Counted from the first letter of the stretch, positions 27,736 to 37,062 are shown. The stretch: DNA of 64,000 nucleotides from Fischerella sp. PCC 9605 (GCF_000517105.1 NZ_ALVT01000034.1:125101-189100); one strand, 5' to 3'. Program-made: numbers and translations. Notes: generated from the letters alone by a model not told the origin.

Positions 27736-29040
27736 ATGTCTTCTAATTCTCTTAAGAGACAGCTAGACTCATTTGCTCGGCTCAAAGACCGCTTCCTTGG
27801 ATCACCAGAGCAAGCGCTAGAGCAGGCTCATCAGGCTGCATTAAAAATCGAATTTATTGAAGGCAAATACTTCAATGGTGACAAGATACGTGATAATGGT
27901 CAGATTGTCTTTCCCCAAGAAGAGTTCGAGAACAATTTGGACATTCTTAAACAAAGAATGAAAGAATTCAATGCAAGCAGATCTACACTCGGCACGCTCG
28001 GACAAGATCACTTGATGAGGCTGATATTTGTAGAGGGAATCTTAGCAAAATATACTAATGATTCAGACACCTCTGCATTGGCTCCGATACCATCTACAAC
28101 TTCTAGCCCAGTCGTTAATCAAAAGTCATATCCACCAGGGGTAAATATCATTGAAGTTAAAGATGTTAAACCCGTCCCCCCTGGCAAGCGAAAAAAACAA
28201 ACCTCAAAAGATTTTGAATCGCAACCATACACCGAGTCAGACAATGGTAAGTCAGGAGTACTGCCAAGATCAATCAAGAAGACGCTCGATAAGGTCAAAA
28301 ACGATCTGAATCCTGGAGCTGAAGAAGAGATTGTTAATGCATATCGCCGCTCTAGAGCAAAAACAGTTATTGCTCTGAGGCTTTTGGCATTGTTAATTAT
28401 TGTCCCCCTAGTGACGCAACAGGTATCTAAAAATTTCTTGATTCTTCCAATAGTAGAAAAGTTCAGGGGAGGAGAGGAAGCGCAAGTATTCTTAAACTCT
28501 GAAATGAAGGAGGAAGCCCTTAAAGAACTAAACACTTTTAGAGAAGAACTCGAATTGGAAAGCCTGATCAGTTCTGCTCCTAAGATGGAGGCAGAAGCTA
28601 TGGAGGAGAAAGTTAAACATAAAGCAGTTGAACTTACAGAAGAATTTCGTCATAAGAGTAGTAGTGCTCTTAGCAACGTTTTTGCTGATATAGTGGCGCT
28701 TGTAGCTTTTGCCTTGGTACTGTTGTTCAGACGACAAGATATCGCTGTCCTCAAATCTTTCATAGACAATATTGTGTCTGGTCTGAGCGATAGCGCCAAA
28801 TCGTTTGCCATTATCTTAACAACTGACATATTCGTGGGTTTCCACTCTCCTCATGGATGGGAGGTTCTGTTAGAAAGCTTGTCAGCCCATCTGGGGATTG
28901 CTCCCAATAAAAGTGCGATCTCTCTGTTTATAGCAACAGTCCCAGTTATCGCTGACACAATGGTTAAGTACTGGATCTTCCGCTCGCTCAGCCGGATGTC
29001 TCCTTCGACAGTAGCTACCTTGAAGGAAATGGACGATTAA
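27736..29040 (+). CDS. pxcA: PxcA/CemA-family proton extrusion protein
   Basis: A 434-residue membrane protein of the CemA/CotA/PxcA family, which supports light-driven proton release and inorganic carbon uptake in cyanobacteria and chloroplasts. The long hydrophilic N-terminal half is typical of the bacterial forms. Membrane segments: TVIALRLLALLIIVPLVTQQ, ALSNVFADIVALVAFALVLLF, the SAKSFAIILTTDIFVGFHSP region, and the final KYWIFRSLSRMSPSTVATL signature. Length is close to that of known PxcA proteins (about 440). Assignment as PxcA or as the paralogue PxcL is not settled by reading alone. It stands alone on the plus strand. Confidence 0.85.
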   Translation: MSSNSLKRQLDSFARLKDRFLGSPEQALEQAHQAALKIEFIEGKYFNGDKIRDNGQIVFPQEEFENNLDILKQRMKEFNASRSTLGTLGQDHLMRLIFVEGILAKYTNDSDTSALAPIPSTTSSPVVNQKSYPPGVNIIEVKDVKPVPPGKRKKQTSKDFESQPYTESDNGKSGVLPRSIKKTLDKVKNDLNPGAEEEIVNAYRRSRAKTVIALRLLALLIIVPLVTQQVSKNFLILPIVEKFRGGEEAQVFLNSEMKEEALKELNTFREELELESLISSAPKMEAEAMEEKVKHKAVELTEEFRHKSSSALSNVFADIVALVAFALVLLFRRQDIAVLKSFIDNIVSGLSDSAKSFAIILTTDIFVGFHSPHGWEVLLESLSAHLGIAPNKSAISLFIATVPVIADTMVKYWIFRSLSRMSPSTVATLKEMDD

Positions 29041-29066
29041 CGCTTGATGCTTGTATGCTTCAGGTG

Positions 29067-29110
29067 GCTGTGTTGCAAAAATTTTTCGAGGTCGTGAAAA
29101 CCCTTTTGGT
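29067..29110. repeat. Direct repeat, copy 1 (IS-terminus-like)
   Basis: GGCTGTGTTGCAAAAATTTT followed by CGAGGTCGTGAAAACCC; it recurs in the same orientation at 31393-31437 with few changes. The GTGTTGCAAA core resembles IS6-family ends. Confidence 0.7.
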
Positions 29111-29204
29111 AGATTTCTGATTTATGCAGCCACACTGAACAATTGGGTAATAAATTTCACTTTAATAAATTTCACTTGGCTAACAAAATCAGCTTTTTCT
29201 ATAT

Positions 29205-29506
29205 AAATGTAATATTGGTCGACTGAAATTAATAGGGACTTGGGATTTACATTTTTACCAAATCAAACAAATCAAGCGAGTTAGGATAGTTAAGCGTTCA
29301 GATGGCTACTACGTTAGTAAAGAGTCAAAAAATAGCTTTCAACTAAGCGGAAAAATCGAGAGTCAAGTTAAAATGCCATGAAGTTGAAAGAAACGGTTGA
29401 AACTCCAAGGCACTTCCGCACCTCGGGGAAACAGCTATCTAGACAACTAAATAACTATGAAGAAGGTAACGGGGAAGAGGCAACAGATGTTGCCCCTTCC
29501 CTTTAA
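29205..29506 (+). pseudogene. Decayed IS200/IS605 tnpB remnant
   Basis: In one frame, codons from about 29205 to 29325 read GTWDLHFYQIKQ then VRIVKRSDGYYVS, which matches the internal beta-strand region of TnpB proteins (the usual text is close to VRIVKRADGYYVQFC). The frame then loses similarity and stops at about 29381. In another frame a 42-codon ORF (29378-29506) begins MKLKETVETPRHFRTSGKQL and may be the leftover of the tnpB end. The RuvC catalytic parts are missing. The element is a non-functional fragment between the PxcA-like and porin genes. Confidence 0.55.
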
Positions 29507-29605
29507 GTAACGCTTAACTACCGCAGGAAGTGTGGAGTACTTCACTGAACCGATACCTTAGAATGTGGGCAGAGGAATTTTTCAAGGGGGAACTTCCATT
29601 AGCCA

Positions 29606-31363
29606 TTAGAAACTAAAGGTGGTTCTCACTGCACCAATGACAACATCATCGTTATCATTGTTATGATTTGGTTTTGTCAGCCAGATAACTCCTGGCGTGA
29701 TGGCGATATTATCTGTCACTCTGTACTCGTAGAACGCTTCAATGTGATAAGAAGTATCCTCGTCTTCTTCAATTTCATTAATGCTGGAACTAGTGACTTT
29801 AGGCTCCATACCCACAATGATGCCAGCCAAGTTTCCTTGTTTACCCAAGTCGGGCAATGCTAGAGTGACAGCCCAATTCCAAATGTCAACATTACCACGG
29901 TCAACTGTTCCTTCTGCTGTGGACAAATTACGAGCATTTGTGTATCCAGCCCAACCACCCAGAACAAATTTGTCACTTAACTTCCAAGACAACTGTGCAC
30001 CATAAGAATTGCTGGAAAATGGTACATCAACACCCAATGAATCACTCAAAAAGGATTGGGGATTTGCCCTATTGCTGCCAGTTTCCAACTCCCGGTTATA
30101 GCTATTTATATAAGTTAAGCCAAGAGTTAATTTATCGCTAGGCTTGAAAGTCAACTGTGCCAGCGCACCATATGGACCATTGAACAAACCATTATCATCT
30201 GAGGGGTTATTCGCTGAATTTGCCAAATACGCCAAACTCAATTCTAGGCTCTTACCCAAATCCTGCCTGACTACCAGCCCTGCACCATCTTCTAGCTGAG
30301 AATAAATTGGGTTGCGAGTGCCAAAGGCTGACAAAGCACCTTCTCCACCGTCGCCATCCAAGATATTTACTGTGTCAGTAATATCATCTGCATCACTTCC
30401 ATTCGCATAAACACCGATCCTAGTGCTTTCACCTAGAGAGAAACCATAGAAGACCGTTTCAATTAAGGCATCAGTGGAACCATCACCATCCTCACTGGCA
30501 AAGGCTAACCTACCCTCTTGCGTGTCAATCTCTGGGCTGACAATATTATTAGTCGCAATGCGGATTTTAAGTTCATCTTCTCCAGTGAAACTAGAGAGTA
30601 AATCCAGACGTACCCTTGCCCCCAGGGTTGTATTGTTATCGTCATTTCCTGAGAAAACATCAGTCAGACCAAGGACTACTTCCCCTTCTAGTTTTGTAGT
30701 CGTGGAAAACTGATTGGCTTCCAACTCAGCATTACGAGCTTCAAGAGTATCTACACGACCCCGTAGTGTCGCTAACTCCGCAGTAAATTCTGACTGCAAT
30801 CGTTGCAATGTGGCTAAATCTTCTTTAGTCACCAAATTTGCTGTCTTCGTGGCAATTAATTCGTTCACTCTGTCTAGACAAGCATTCAAACCTGCGGCAA
30901 ATTCGTAGCGCGTCAGCGGCCTATTGCCTCTATACGTGCTATTAGGGTATCCAGCAATACAACCGTAGCGTTCTACTAGAGATTGCAGTGCACCAAAAGC
31001 CCAATCTGTAGGTTGCACGTCTGATAACTGAGAAACCGACGTAACCTGTGCAATTTTGCGATCTTGACTGATTCTCTCTTGGGTGTGTGGTGAGAACTGA
31101 GCATCTTGATGGACAAATTTTGGCGACGTTAACAGTAACTGGTGCTGAGGAGTATCAAAACCCTTGTCCTGTTGATTATCAGTTTGCGTTGTCACCTTTT
31201 TTACATTACGGTCTTTGCTTGTTGCTGCTGAATTCCGATCGGGGGAAATATTTTGTGTTTGGTCAGGTGTTGTTTCCTTTGCAACCGTACTTTTAGCATC
31301 AACCTGTGTTGTTCCCAAAACAGCGAAACTAGCTAATAAAGATTTCCACAAAATTTTTGTCAT
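29606..31363 (-). CDS. SLH-domain outer-membrane porin (iron-uptake porin / OprB type)
   Basis: A 585-residue outer-membrane protein from ATG 31363. Signal peptide (MTKILWKSLLASFAVLGTTQ), a spacer rich in T, D and Q, one SLH domain (VQPTDWAFGALQSLVERYGC, IAGYPNSTYRGNRPLTRYEF), a coiled coil (LQRLQSEFTAELATLRGRVD), and then a beta-barrel of alternating strands ending VVIGAVRTTFSF with a terminal phenylalanine, as usual for outer-membrane barrels. Such cyanobacterial porins are named iron-uptake porins, and the SLH domain binds pyruvylated peptidoglycan-linked polysaccharide. The frame is open to 31444, but those codons lie in a dispersed direct repeat and lack a signal peptide. Confidence 0.93.
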   Translation of the reverse strand: MTKILWKSLLASFAVLGTTQVDAKSTVAKETTPDQTQNISPDRNSAATSKDRNVKKVTTQTDNQQDKGFDTPQHQLLLTSPKFVHQDAQFSPHTQERISQDRKIAQVTSVSQLSDVQPTDWAFGALQSLVERYGCIAGYPNSTYRGNRPLTRYEFAAGLNACLDRVNELIATKTANLVTKEDLATLQRLQSEFTAELATLRGRVDTLEARNAELEANQFSTTTKLEGEVVLGLTDVFSGNDDNNTTLGARVRLDLLSSFTGEDELKIRIATNNIVSPEIDTQEGRLAFASEDGDGSTDALIETVFYGFSLGESTRIGVYANGSDADDITDTVNILDGDGGEGALSAFGTRNPIYSQLEDGAGLVVRQDLGKSLELSLAYLANSANNPSDDNGLFNGPYGALAQLTFKPSDKLTLGLTYINSYNRELETGSNRANPQSFLSDSLGVDVPFSSNSYGAQLSWKLSDKFVLGGWAGYTNARNLSTAEGTVDRGNVDIWNWAVTLALPDLGKQGNLAGIIVGMEPKVTSSSINEIEEDEDTSYHIEAFYEYRVTDNIAITPGVIWLTKPNHNNDNDDVVIGAVRTTFSF

Positions 31364-31614
31364 CTTTAATTTTTTCCTCACACTAGTTAATCTGGTTGTG
31401 TTGCAAAAATTTTTTGAGGTCGTGAAAATCCTTTTAGTGAACAAAATATTCAGTTCTCGGAATGTCAGGTGCGTTACGTTATCGTTAACGCACCCAAAAG
31501 TCTCACGCTCTTGTAGTTCTGGACAGTGTCAAACAAAGCCCAGAAAATAACATGATACTAGCAATAGAAGCAATCAAACTTGGAGAGCGTCAGTTAAATT
31601 AAAAGTCATAGTCG
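31364..31614. repeat. Porin upstream region with direct repeat copy 2 and palindrome
   Basis: Positions 31393-31437 carry GGTTGTGTTGCAAAAATTTT and GAGGTCGTGAAAATCC, the second copy of the direct repeat at 29067. Positions 31468-31494 carry GGTGCGTTA ... TAACGCACC, a member of the palindrome family also seen at 8152, 9762 and 57419. Confidence 0.75.
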
Positions 31615-31884
31615 TTACCTCGGTTTTCTATTTGTATTAAGTTTTTCAAGTGCAGAATCAAGTACCTGCTTGTATTGATTCAATGTGTAAGTTTTTTTGG
31701 CAGTAATTAGCAAAGCAATGAAAATTAGCAGTTGGATTGGTAGGGGTGCAAAAGCCAGGCTACAAAAAAGTAAGAACAAGGCTATTAATCTAAGTACTAA
31801 CCGCTCTATATCATCCGCAATATTTGCACTGATGTAAAAAGAAGCAGTGCCAAGTGCTAGGGTAATTAATGAAGTGAAAAACAT
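31615..31884 (-). CDS. Small two-segment membrane protein, unknown
   Basis: An 89-residue ORF with three hydrophobic segments (FFTSLITLALGTASFYISA, LVLRLIALFLLFCSLAFA, IQLLIFIALLITA) and a charged C-terminus ending LEKLNTNRKPR. The hydrophobic pattern and normal codon use suggest a real gene. The start ATG 31884 has AGGT eight bases upstream. No family is recognised and there is no operon partner; it is upstream-divergent to nothing close. Confidence 0.5.
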   Translation of the reverse strand: MFFTSLITLALGTASFYISANIADDIERLVLRLIALFLLFCSLAFAPLPIQLLIFIALLITAKKTYTLNQYKQVLDSALEKLNTNRKPR

Positions 31885-32491
31885 GACAAGTACCTGGTGA
31901 CTTTCACGGTTTTAATTTGCAAGTATCTCCAAGGCACACTGTTACCGCACACCAAAGAGGAGCGATCGCTTTAAAAACGGCGCTGGGTTAATCCCATAAA
32001 TTCCTAAAGAACTGACAAGCTTATTAAAAGCATTACTGGGTAGGGCTTTAAATGAATGATAACATCAGACGATACATGGAATTTTGATACTTATTGAGTC
32101 TATAGCAATGCAAATTGAAAGCACTAAAAGCAAGCCCAACACCACAATTCACAAATTATTTAACAGTTGTCACTTAATCAGAACTTCCTTTCCGAAATCC
32201 CTAATTTGTTGAATTTTCAGATTAACAAAAAGCTATTAAGCGACAAGCCTATACAGGATTGCTATATTCTCAAAAAGCAAAGTTTTAAAAATAGCTTTTT
32301 TCGTTGAAAAGCACTACAAATTTGCTTTGAACTTTTCTCAGAACAAAACCTAAGATGCTTACCCCGTAAAGCTCTGATCGATATTATTCACTCACCCTTT
32401 TATCTATAAATTTAAGCTGCCAATAGGGACAAAATCGGGACAAAATAGAATTGTGTTGCAAAAACTGGTTGAAAACAGAGGAATCGCTGAC
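31885..32491. other. Intergenic region, nothing recognised
   Basis: About 0.6 kb of AT-rich DNA with one HIP1 site (31963). No ORF, tRNA or strong hairpin was seen. A GTGTTGCAAAAA piece at 32453 resembles the core of the direct repeat at 29067. Confidence 0.35.
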
Positions 32492-32647
32492 TTATACTTC
32501 GCTCATCCCCATTGCTTGTAGTTGAGATGCGATCGCTCGACTGCACCGATCCAAATCTTGGTAAGTCAGTGTTGCTTATTGCGTTTCGCCATCTACTAGA
32601 AAAGTAAAAGCATTGCTATTTGGTTGTGTAAAACTTCTGTAGCGCAG
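32492..32647 (-). pseudogene. Remnant of a fatty-acyl-AMP ligase / acyl-CoA synthetase N-terminus
   Basis: On the minus strand 52 codons read LRYRSFTQPNSNAFTFL then VDGETQ, an in-frame TAA, and then LTYQDLDRCSRAIASQLQ before another TAA. This is the hallmark opening of fatty-acyl-AMP ligases and related adenylating enzymes (LxxRAxxxPxxxAFTFL...LTYxELDxxARAIA). No further part of the enzyme is seen nearby. It is a dead fragment, perhaps left from a lost lipopeptide or polyketide loading gene. Confidence 0.65.
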
Positions 32648-32799
32648 ATATCAACTTATTCCTGACCCAGTTGTGGGGACAGCGATGTGTGTACCGATAG
32701 GGTGTAAGGGGAATGGGATGATTAAATGCGATCGCTAAATTTTGAACTCCCCATTTCTGATAATTCTAGACATCTGCGACAGGCAAAATCATTCCGCTG

Positions 32800-33489
32800 C
32801 TACTTCTTTGGAAATGGAGGATTCCGCTGCGGTGGCAGTTCCGGTTGCAATTCTTGCCGTCCATTACGAACAATCCGCATCATTTCGTGCAGCCGTTCTT
32901 CGATACTCTCTAGAACACTATCAGCATAATCGTCAGCACCCTGTTGAATTTCTTCTGCTTCTGCAAGAGCAGTTTGGCGCATTTCCTCTATCTCTTGCTG
33001 ACACTGACGGCGGCGGCGATCAATTTCTTCTAGAGTATCTTGCATCATAGCTTCACATTCTTGTTGCACCTGTCGCCGTATTTCCAAAGCTTGCCGTTCA
33101 GCCTGTTTGAGAATATCGCTGTCGTCCAGAATTTGCGCTCTTTTAGCTTGTGCGGCTTCCACAATTTGCTGCCCGTATTCTTCTGCTTGCAGGATAATTT
33201 CCTGCTTTTGTTGAAGTATCTCTGTTGCTTCAGCAAAAGCTGGTGGCAAAGACAGCCGGATAAAATCAAGCTGATCCAACAGCCTTTCTTCATCCACTAA
33301 CGTGTGTCGCGTCAGTGGAACGCGAAAGCTACTCAGAATCATTTCTTCGAGGCGATTGAGTTCCAATTGAATATCTACGCTTCTCATAGCCGTAGAATTT
33401 TCATGGGAAATTCCATCGTTTAACTCTGGCGGGGTTAGACTGCTTCCGTTTTGATTGAGTTCGATACGGGATGGTTTTGGGCGTAGCAT
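32800..33489 (-). CDS. DivIVA-like coiled-coil protein
   Basis: A 229-residue, mostly alpha-helical protein. After a variable start comes a segment ([40 protein letters not shown]) that recurs in cyanobacterial DivIVA/Cdv3-like proteins, then a long coiled coil rich in E, Q and R ([40 protein letters not shown]) and a proline-rich tail. Proteins of this kind are linked to cell division or cell shape; that role is inferred here. Its start overlaps the end of coaD by 55 bp, with GGAAA eight bases upstream of ATG 33489, so the two are probably translated from one transcript. Confidence 0.72.
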   Translation of the reverse strand: MLRPKPSRIELNQNGSSLTPPELNDGISHENSTAMRSVDIQLELNRLEEMILSSFRVPLTRHTLVDEERLLDQLDFIRLSLPPAFAEATEILQQKQEIILQAEEYGQQIVEAAQAKRAQILDDSDILKQAERQALEIRRQVQQECEAMMQDTLEEIDRRRRQCQQEIEEMRQTALAEAEEIQQGADDYADSVLESIEERLHEMMRIVRNGRQELQPELPPQRNPPFPKK

Positions 33490-33950
33490 TGGTAAATTTC
33501 CAGGGCGACGTGCGGGGGAACAAGATGATCGACAGAGCCACCAAACCTTGCAATCTCTTTTACCACACTACTACTTAAAAAACTATACTCATTTGATGTT
33601 GCCAGAAAAACAGTTTCTATATCTACAGAAAGAGTTTTATTGATGTGAGCCATCTGTAGCTCGATTTCAAAGTCTGAAATTGCTCTTAGCCCCCGCAGTA
33701 AGACAGAAGCTCCCCGCATTTGGGCATAATTGACAGTTAGACCATCGAAAGCGTCTACTTCCACATTGGATAAATGTTTGACTGATTGACGAATCTGTTC
33801 TAACCTTTGTTGCACGCTAAACAATGGTGTTTTGTTAGGATTCCGCAATACGGCGACAATCACTTGCCCAAAAAGCCGACTGCCGCGTTCGATGAGGTCA
33901 ACGTGTCCTAAAGTAATTGGGTCGAAACTTCCTGGATAAATGGCAATCAC
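33435..33950 (-). CDS. coaD: Phosphopantetheine adenylyltransferase
   Basis: Transfers AMP from ATP to 4'-phosphopantetheine, the fourth step of coenzyme A synthesis. The nucleotidyltransferase motif [20 protein letters not shown] carries the T/HxGH ATP-binding histidine, [10 protein letters not shown] and [20 protein letters not shown] are typical, and [18 protein letters not shown] is the conserved C-terminal signature. Length (about 171) is normal. Start: GTG 33950 places the family start directly at IAIYPGS; TTG 33956 or GTG 33968 are also open, with GAGG overlapping the latter. It overlaps the coiled-coil gene downstream. Confidence 0.95.
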   Translation of the reverse strand: MIAIYPGSFDPITLGHVDLIERGSRLFGQVIVAVLRNPNKTPLFSVQQRLEQIRQSVKHLSNVEVDAFDGLTVNYAQMRGASVLLRGLRAISDFEIELQMAHINKTLSVDIETVFLATSNEYSFLSSSVVKEIARFGGSVDHLVPPHVALEIYQCYAQNHPVSNSIKTEAV

Positions 33951-34360
33951 AATCAAACGATGCCTCACAGTTGTTTAAGTGATTATATCTAACCACCGTA
34001 CATTAGTATAAAACGCAATTTTTGCTTTATAAATTAGCTTGGTTAGTAGTGAACGCTACCTGTAGTTATGCCTCTAATATCGGGAATACAAAAAAAATTA
34101 TCCAGTAGTCGCAAGACAATTTATTTTATCTTCTTAACTAAAGGAGACAAAAAATCTATGCTGTGGCTGTTGCACTTGTAGCGCGACAGTTTAGAGTGGT
34201 GAGTGGTTAGTAGTTAGAATTTGTTGTTTGTTGGTGGTTCTTTGTTGCTTGGATTTTACTCAATAGTTTTCAAACAATCAACAACCAACAACCAACAACC
34301 AACAACCAACAACCAACAACCAACAACCAACAACCAACAATGTCTTCTAAGCACTTCTGC
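33951..34360. other. Intergenic region between divergent coaD and lgt
   Basis: Contains promoter space, a TAGTTAG/GTTTGTTGG low-complexity part (34195-34250), and the heptamer array at 34281-34340. The two low-complexity parts are roughly complementary and could pair. Confidence 0.45.
34281..34340. repeat. ACAACCA heptamer array, eight units
   Basis: Eight exact tandem copies of ACAACCA followed by a partial unit, ending at the A of an ATG codon (34340). A pure heptanucleotide STRR, the most regular one in the window. Confidence 0.95.
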
Positions 34361-35236
34361 ATGGCACTAGATATTTACGCCTTGCCCTTGGCGTTTAAAT
34401 TTACATCTCCTGGCCCGATTTTTGTGCAATTGGGGCCAATCACGATCCGCTGGTACGGCTTGTTAATTGCTACAGCAGTATTAATTGGCGTGACTCTTTC
34501 TCAGTACCTGGCAAAGCGCCGTAATGTTAATCCAGAGTTGATCAGTGATTTGTCAATTTGGCTGGTTATTGGGGCAATTCCAGCAGCACGGCTATATTAT
34601 GTTTTGTTTGAGTGGTCAAAATACGCCCAGAACCCAGGAAGCATCTTTGCTATTTGGGAAGGAGGGATTGCTATTCATGGGGCAATTCTTGGTGGTATTC
34701 TGGCGGCTTTAATCTTTGCTAAACTCAAACGGGTTTCTTTCTGGCTACTGACAGATTTGGTGGCTCCTTCGCTGATTTTGGGACAGGCGATTGGACGTTG
34801 GGGCAATTTTTTTAACTCTGAAGCTTTTGGCGCTCCTACGAATTTACCCTGGAAGCTATATATTCCCCCAGAGCGTCGTCCCCCAGAATTAGCTAATTTT
34901 GAATACTTTCATCCTACCTTCCTTTATGAATCTCTGTGGGATTTAATGGTTTTTGCTTTGCTGATGACGTTGTTCTTTCGGAGTTTGCGGGGTAAACCAT
35001 CTATCAAAACAGGTACGTTGTTTATGGTTTACTTAGCAGCCTACAGCCTGGGACGCCTGTGGATTGAAGGTCTGCGAACTGATAGCCTAATGCTTGGGCC
35101 GCTGCGAATCGCACAATTGGTAAGTTTACTGGGAATTGTTTTGGGATTAGCCGGATTAGCGTGGCTTTACATAGCTAAACGTCCATTACCAGATGTAGTT
35201 TCTACTCTCCAAGTTGATAAAGAGAGAGGGAGATAG
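34361..35236 (+). CDS. lgt: Prolipoprotein diacylglyceryl transferase
   Basis: Membrane enzyme that puts diacylglycerol on the lipobox cysteine of prolipoproteins. Typical parts are in order: [50 protein letters not shown], and the signature [17 protein letters not shown]; then [12 protein letters not shown] and [15 protein letters not shown]. About seven membrane segments. The ATG at 34361 is preferred; the ATG at 34340 sits at the end of the heptamer array and would add seven residues. The last codons (DKERGR) are made from a purine-rich repeat that also supplies the stop. Confidence 0.95.
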   Translation: MALDIYALPLAFKFTSPGPIFVQLGPITIRWYGLLIATAVLIGVTLSQYLAKRRNVNPELISDLSIWLVIGAIPAARLYYVLFEWSKYAQNPGSIFAIWEGGIAIHGAILGGILAALIFAKLKRVSFWLLTDLVAPSLILGQAIGRWGNFFNSEAFGAPTNLPWKLYIPPERRPPELANFEYFHPTFLYESLWDLMVFALLMTLFFRSLRGKPSIKTGTLFMVYLAAYSLGRLWIEGLRTDSLMLGPLRIAQLVSLLGIVLGLAGLAWLYIAKRPLPDVVSTLQVDKERGR

Positions 35237-35275
35237 GGAGAGTGGGAGAGTGGAAGATGGGGAGATGGGGAGAAA
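35223..35275. repeat. Purine-rich GGGAGAGTGGGAGAG repeat
   Basis: Irregular GGGAGA/GTGGGAGA units beginning inside the last codons of lgt. The same sequence type occurs inside rlmN, uvrC and pyrC and in spacers near 48970 and 62350. Confidence 0.8.
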
Positions 35276-35421
35276 ATAATTCAAAATTCAAAATTCAAAA
35301 TTAAGAATCTTTTTGACTTTTGAATGCGTGAATGCGTGAATGCGTGACTTGTTACGCCACCAACCAACAACCACTAACAAATAACAAATAACCAATAACC
35401 AATGACCAATGACCAATGACC

Positions 35422-35515
35422 AAAAAATAAAAAATGCCCCAGAGTTATCTCCAGGGCTTAACCAGGGTGCATCTACCATTCACCTCTACTAGATATAGGG
35501 AGTCGATCCGGAAAG
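35422..35515 (-). ncRNA. Candidate small RNA with intrinsic terminator
   Basis: On the minus strand GCCCTGGAG (35457-35449) pairs with CTCTGGGGC (35444-35436) over a 4-base loop (two G-T pairs) and is followed by ATTTTTTATTTTTT. No protein gene on this strand ends here: both neighbours, lgt and cobM, are on the plus strand. The 55 bases before it (CTAGTAGAGGTGAATGGTAG and around) are of mixed composition and can form a small GGTG/CACC stem. A short RNA made from this strand is inferred; its family and 5' end are unknown. Confidence 0.45.
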
Positions 35516-35567
35516 ATACTGAGAAAATCCCAAAAAATTTTTTTGAAAAATAGCTATCTACTCTTTT

Positions 35568-36374
35568 ATGCGTGAAAACACTACAAAGTTATGTGCTGAT
35601 AAAAGCAACAAAAACTTAAAATCTGCCGTATATATTGTGGGAGCAGGCCCAGGAGATCCTGATTTATTAACTATTAAGGCACAAAAACTGTTGATGGCTG
35701 CGGATGTGATTTTATTTGCTGACTCTTTAGTACCTCAACAAATTTTAGATTTTTGTCGCCAAGATGCGGAGATCGTTCGGACTGCAAATAAGACTTTAGA
35801 AGAGATTTTGCCACTGATGATCGAACGAGTGCGATCGCACCAGTCTGTTGTTCGCCTTCATTCTGGCGATCCTAGTCTCTATAGTGCCATCCACGAGCAA
35901 ATGTACCTCTTGGCAGAGGCAGACATCCCTTTTGAAGTTGTCCCAGGTATCAGCGCTTTTCAAGCCGCTGCTGCCAAACTCAAAGTAGAACTGACTGTTC
36001 CCGGTTTAGTTCAAACAATCATCCTGACTCGCATTAGCGGACGCACAGAAGTTCCCCCAACAGAAGAATTAGCTTCTCTCGCCGCCCATCAGGCTAGCCT
36101 CTGCCTTTATCTGAGTGCGCGTCACATCGAAGCAGCCCAAGCCAAATTACTCGAACACTATGGTGCTGATACTCCTGTGGCAATTTGCTATCGTCTTGGC
36201 TGGCCCGATGAAAAAATCTGGGTTGTCCCCCTTGACAAAATGGCAAATTATACCCATGAAGAAAATCTAATTCGCACCACACTTTATGTGATTAGTCCTG
36301 CACTAGGAGAAGTAATCGGGCGATCGCGTCTATATCACCCCGAACATACTCATCTATTTCGTCCCAGAGGATAA
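35568..36374 (+). CDS. cobM: Precorrin-4 C11-methyltransferase
   Basis: Adds the C11 methyl group in corrin (vitamin B12) ring synthesis using SAM. The tetrapyrrole methylase fold is clear: VYIVGAGPGDPDLLTIKAQK at the N-terminus, ADVILFADSLVP, VVRLHSGDPSLYSAIHEQM, FEVVPGISAFQAAAAKLKVE, the CobM/CbiF-like LVQTIILTRISGRTEVP, and LCLYLSARHIEA. Length 268 is normal. No cobalamin riboswitch was recognised upstream, and no other B12 gene is adjacent. No clear ribosome binding site precedes the ATG. Confidence 0.93.
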   Translation: MRENTTKLCADKSNKNLKSAVYIVGAGPGDPDLLTIKAQKLLMAADVILFADSLVPQQILDFCRQDAEIVRTANKTLEEILPLMIERVRSHQSVVRLHSGDPSLYSAIHEQMYLLAEADIPFEVVPGISAFQAAAAKLKVELTVPGLVQTIILTRISGRTEVPPTEELASLAAHQASLCLYLSARHIEAAQAKLLEHYGADTPVAICYRLGWPDEKIWVVPLDKMANYTHEENLIRTTLYVISPALGEVIGRSRLYHPEHTHLFRPRG

Positions 36375-36461
36375 CCACCTTCTACCAAAAGATGCCTGTA
36401 CTACAGCTCCTCCTGTTCGTTACACTGAGCAATGTGGAAAAAATATCAGGTAGATTAACCG

Positions 36462-36941
36462 ATGCTTGACGAACAGGCGAAAAAAACAATGCTGTTGAAA
36501 ATACCCCACGGATTGTATATCTGTGGTGTTAAAGATGGGGAAGAAATCAACGGCTTTACAGCTAGCTGGTTAATGCAGGCTTCATTTAAACCCCCCCTGG
36601 TTGTAAATTGTGTCAATCAAAACTCCATTTCTCATCAAATGATTAAAAACAGTGGGGTATTTGCAATTAGCTTTTTGGAAGAAGAACAAAAAGATTTAGC
36701 GCAAAAGTTCTTCAAGCGGATGCGTCGGGTTGGCAATAAATTCGAGGATGTAGAATTTTATCTAGGTGAAACAGGTTGTCCGATTATTTCGGACTCTTTG
36801 GGATATATCGAGTGTCAAGTCGTCGATGCAGTATCTAAAGGCGATCACACTGTCTTTGTTGGTGAAGTGATAGCTGCTGGTATTCACCGTGAAGGTAAAC
36901 AGCTGCTATTGGAAACTACAGGTTGGCAGTATGGGGGTTAA
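36462..36941 (+). CDS. Flavin reductase-like FMN-binding protein
   Basis: A 159-residue flavin-binding split-barrel protein. Family features: LLKIPHGLYICGVKDGEEIN, GFTASWLMQASFKPPLVVNC (the FMN-contacting SW segment), SGVFAISFLEEEQ, and DHTVFVGEVIAAG near the end. Such proteins reduce flavin or accept electrons as small oxidoreductases; in cyanobacteria the same domain forms the C-terminus of flavodiiron proteins, but here it stands alone. The natural partner is not evident. It lies 87 bp after cobM on the same strand. Confidence 0.85.
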   Translation: MLDEQAKKTMLLKIPHGLYICGVKDGEEINGFTASWLMQASFKPPLVVNCVNQNSISHQMIKNSGVFAISFLEEEQKDLAQKFFKRMRRVGNKFEDVEFYLGETGCPIISDSLGYIECQVVDAVSKGDHTVFVGEVIAAGIHREGKQLLLETTGWQYGG

Positions 36942-36943
36942 AT

Positions 36944-37040
36944 AGTTAGTGGTTAGTGGTTAGTGGTTAGTGGTTCATAGAAAAACCATCAACGACCAAC
37001 AAACAACAACCAACAATCAACAATCAACAACCAACAATTA
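36944..37040. repeat. GGTTAGT and CCAACAA heptamer arrays
   Basis: Three exact GGTTAGT units with a variant before them (36944-36971), then about 70 bases of CAACAAC/CAATCAAC units (36984-37040). The two halves are roughly complementary, so the spacer could fold into a long weak hairpin. Confidence 0.8.
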
Positions 37041-37062
37041 ACTAAAATCCAAAATTTGTGTT

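Noticed and set aside
35237-35567. Cobalamin riboswitch before cobM
   Set aside because: No B12-box or related conserved core was seen on the plus strand; the hairpin present faces the minus strand.
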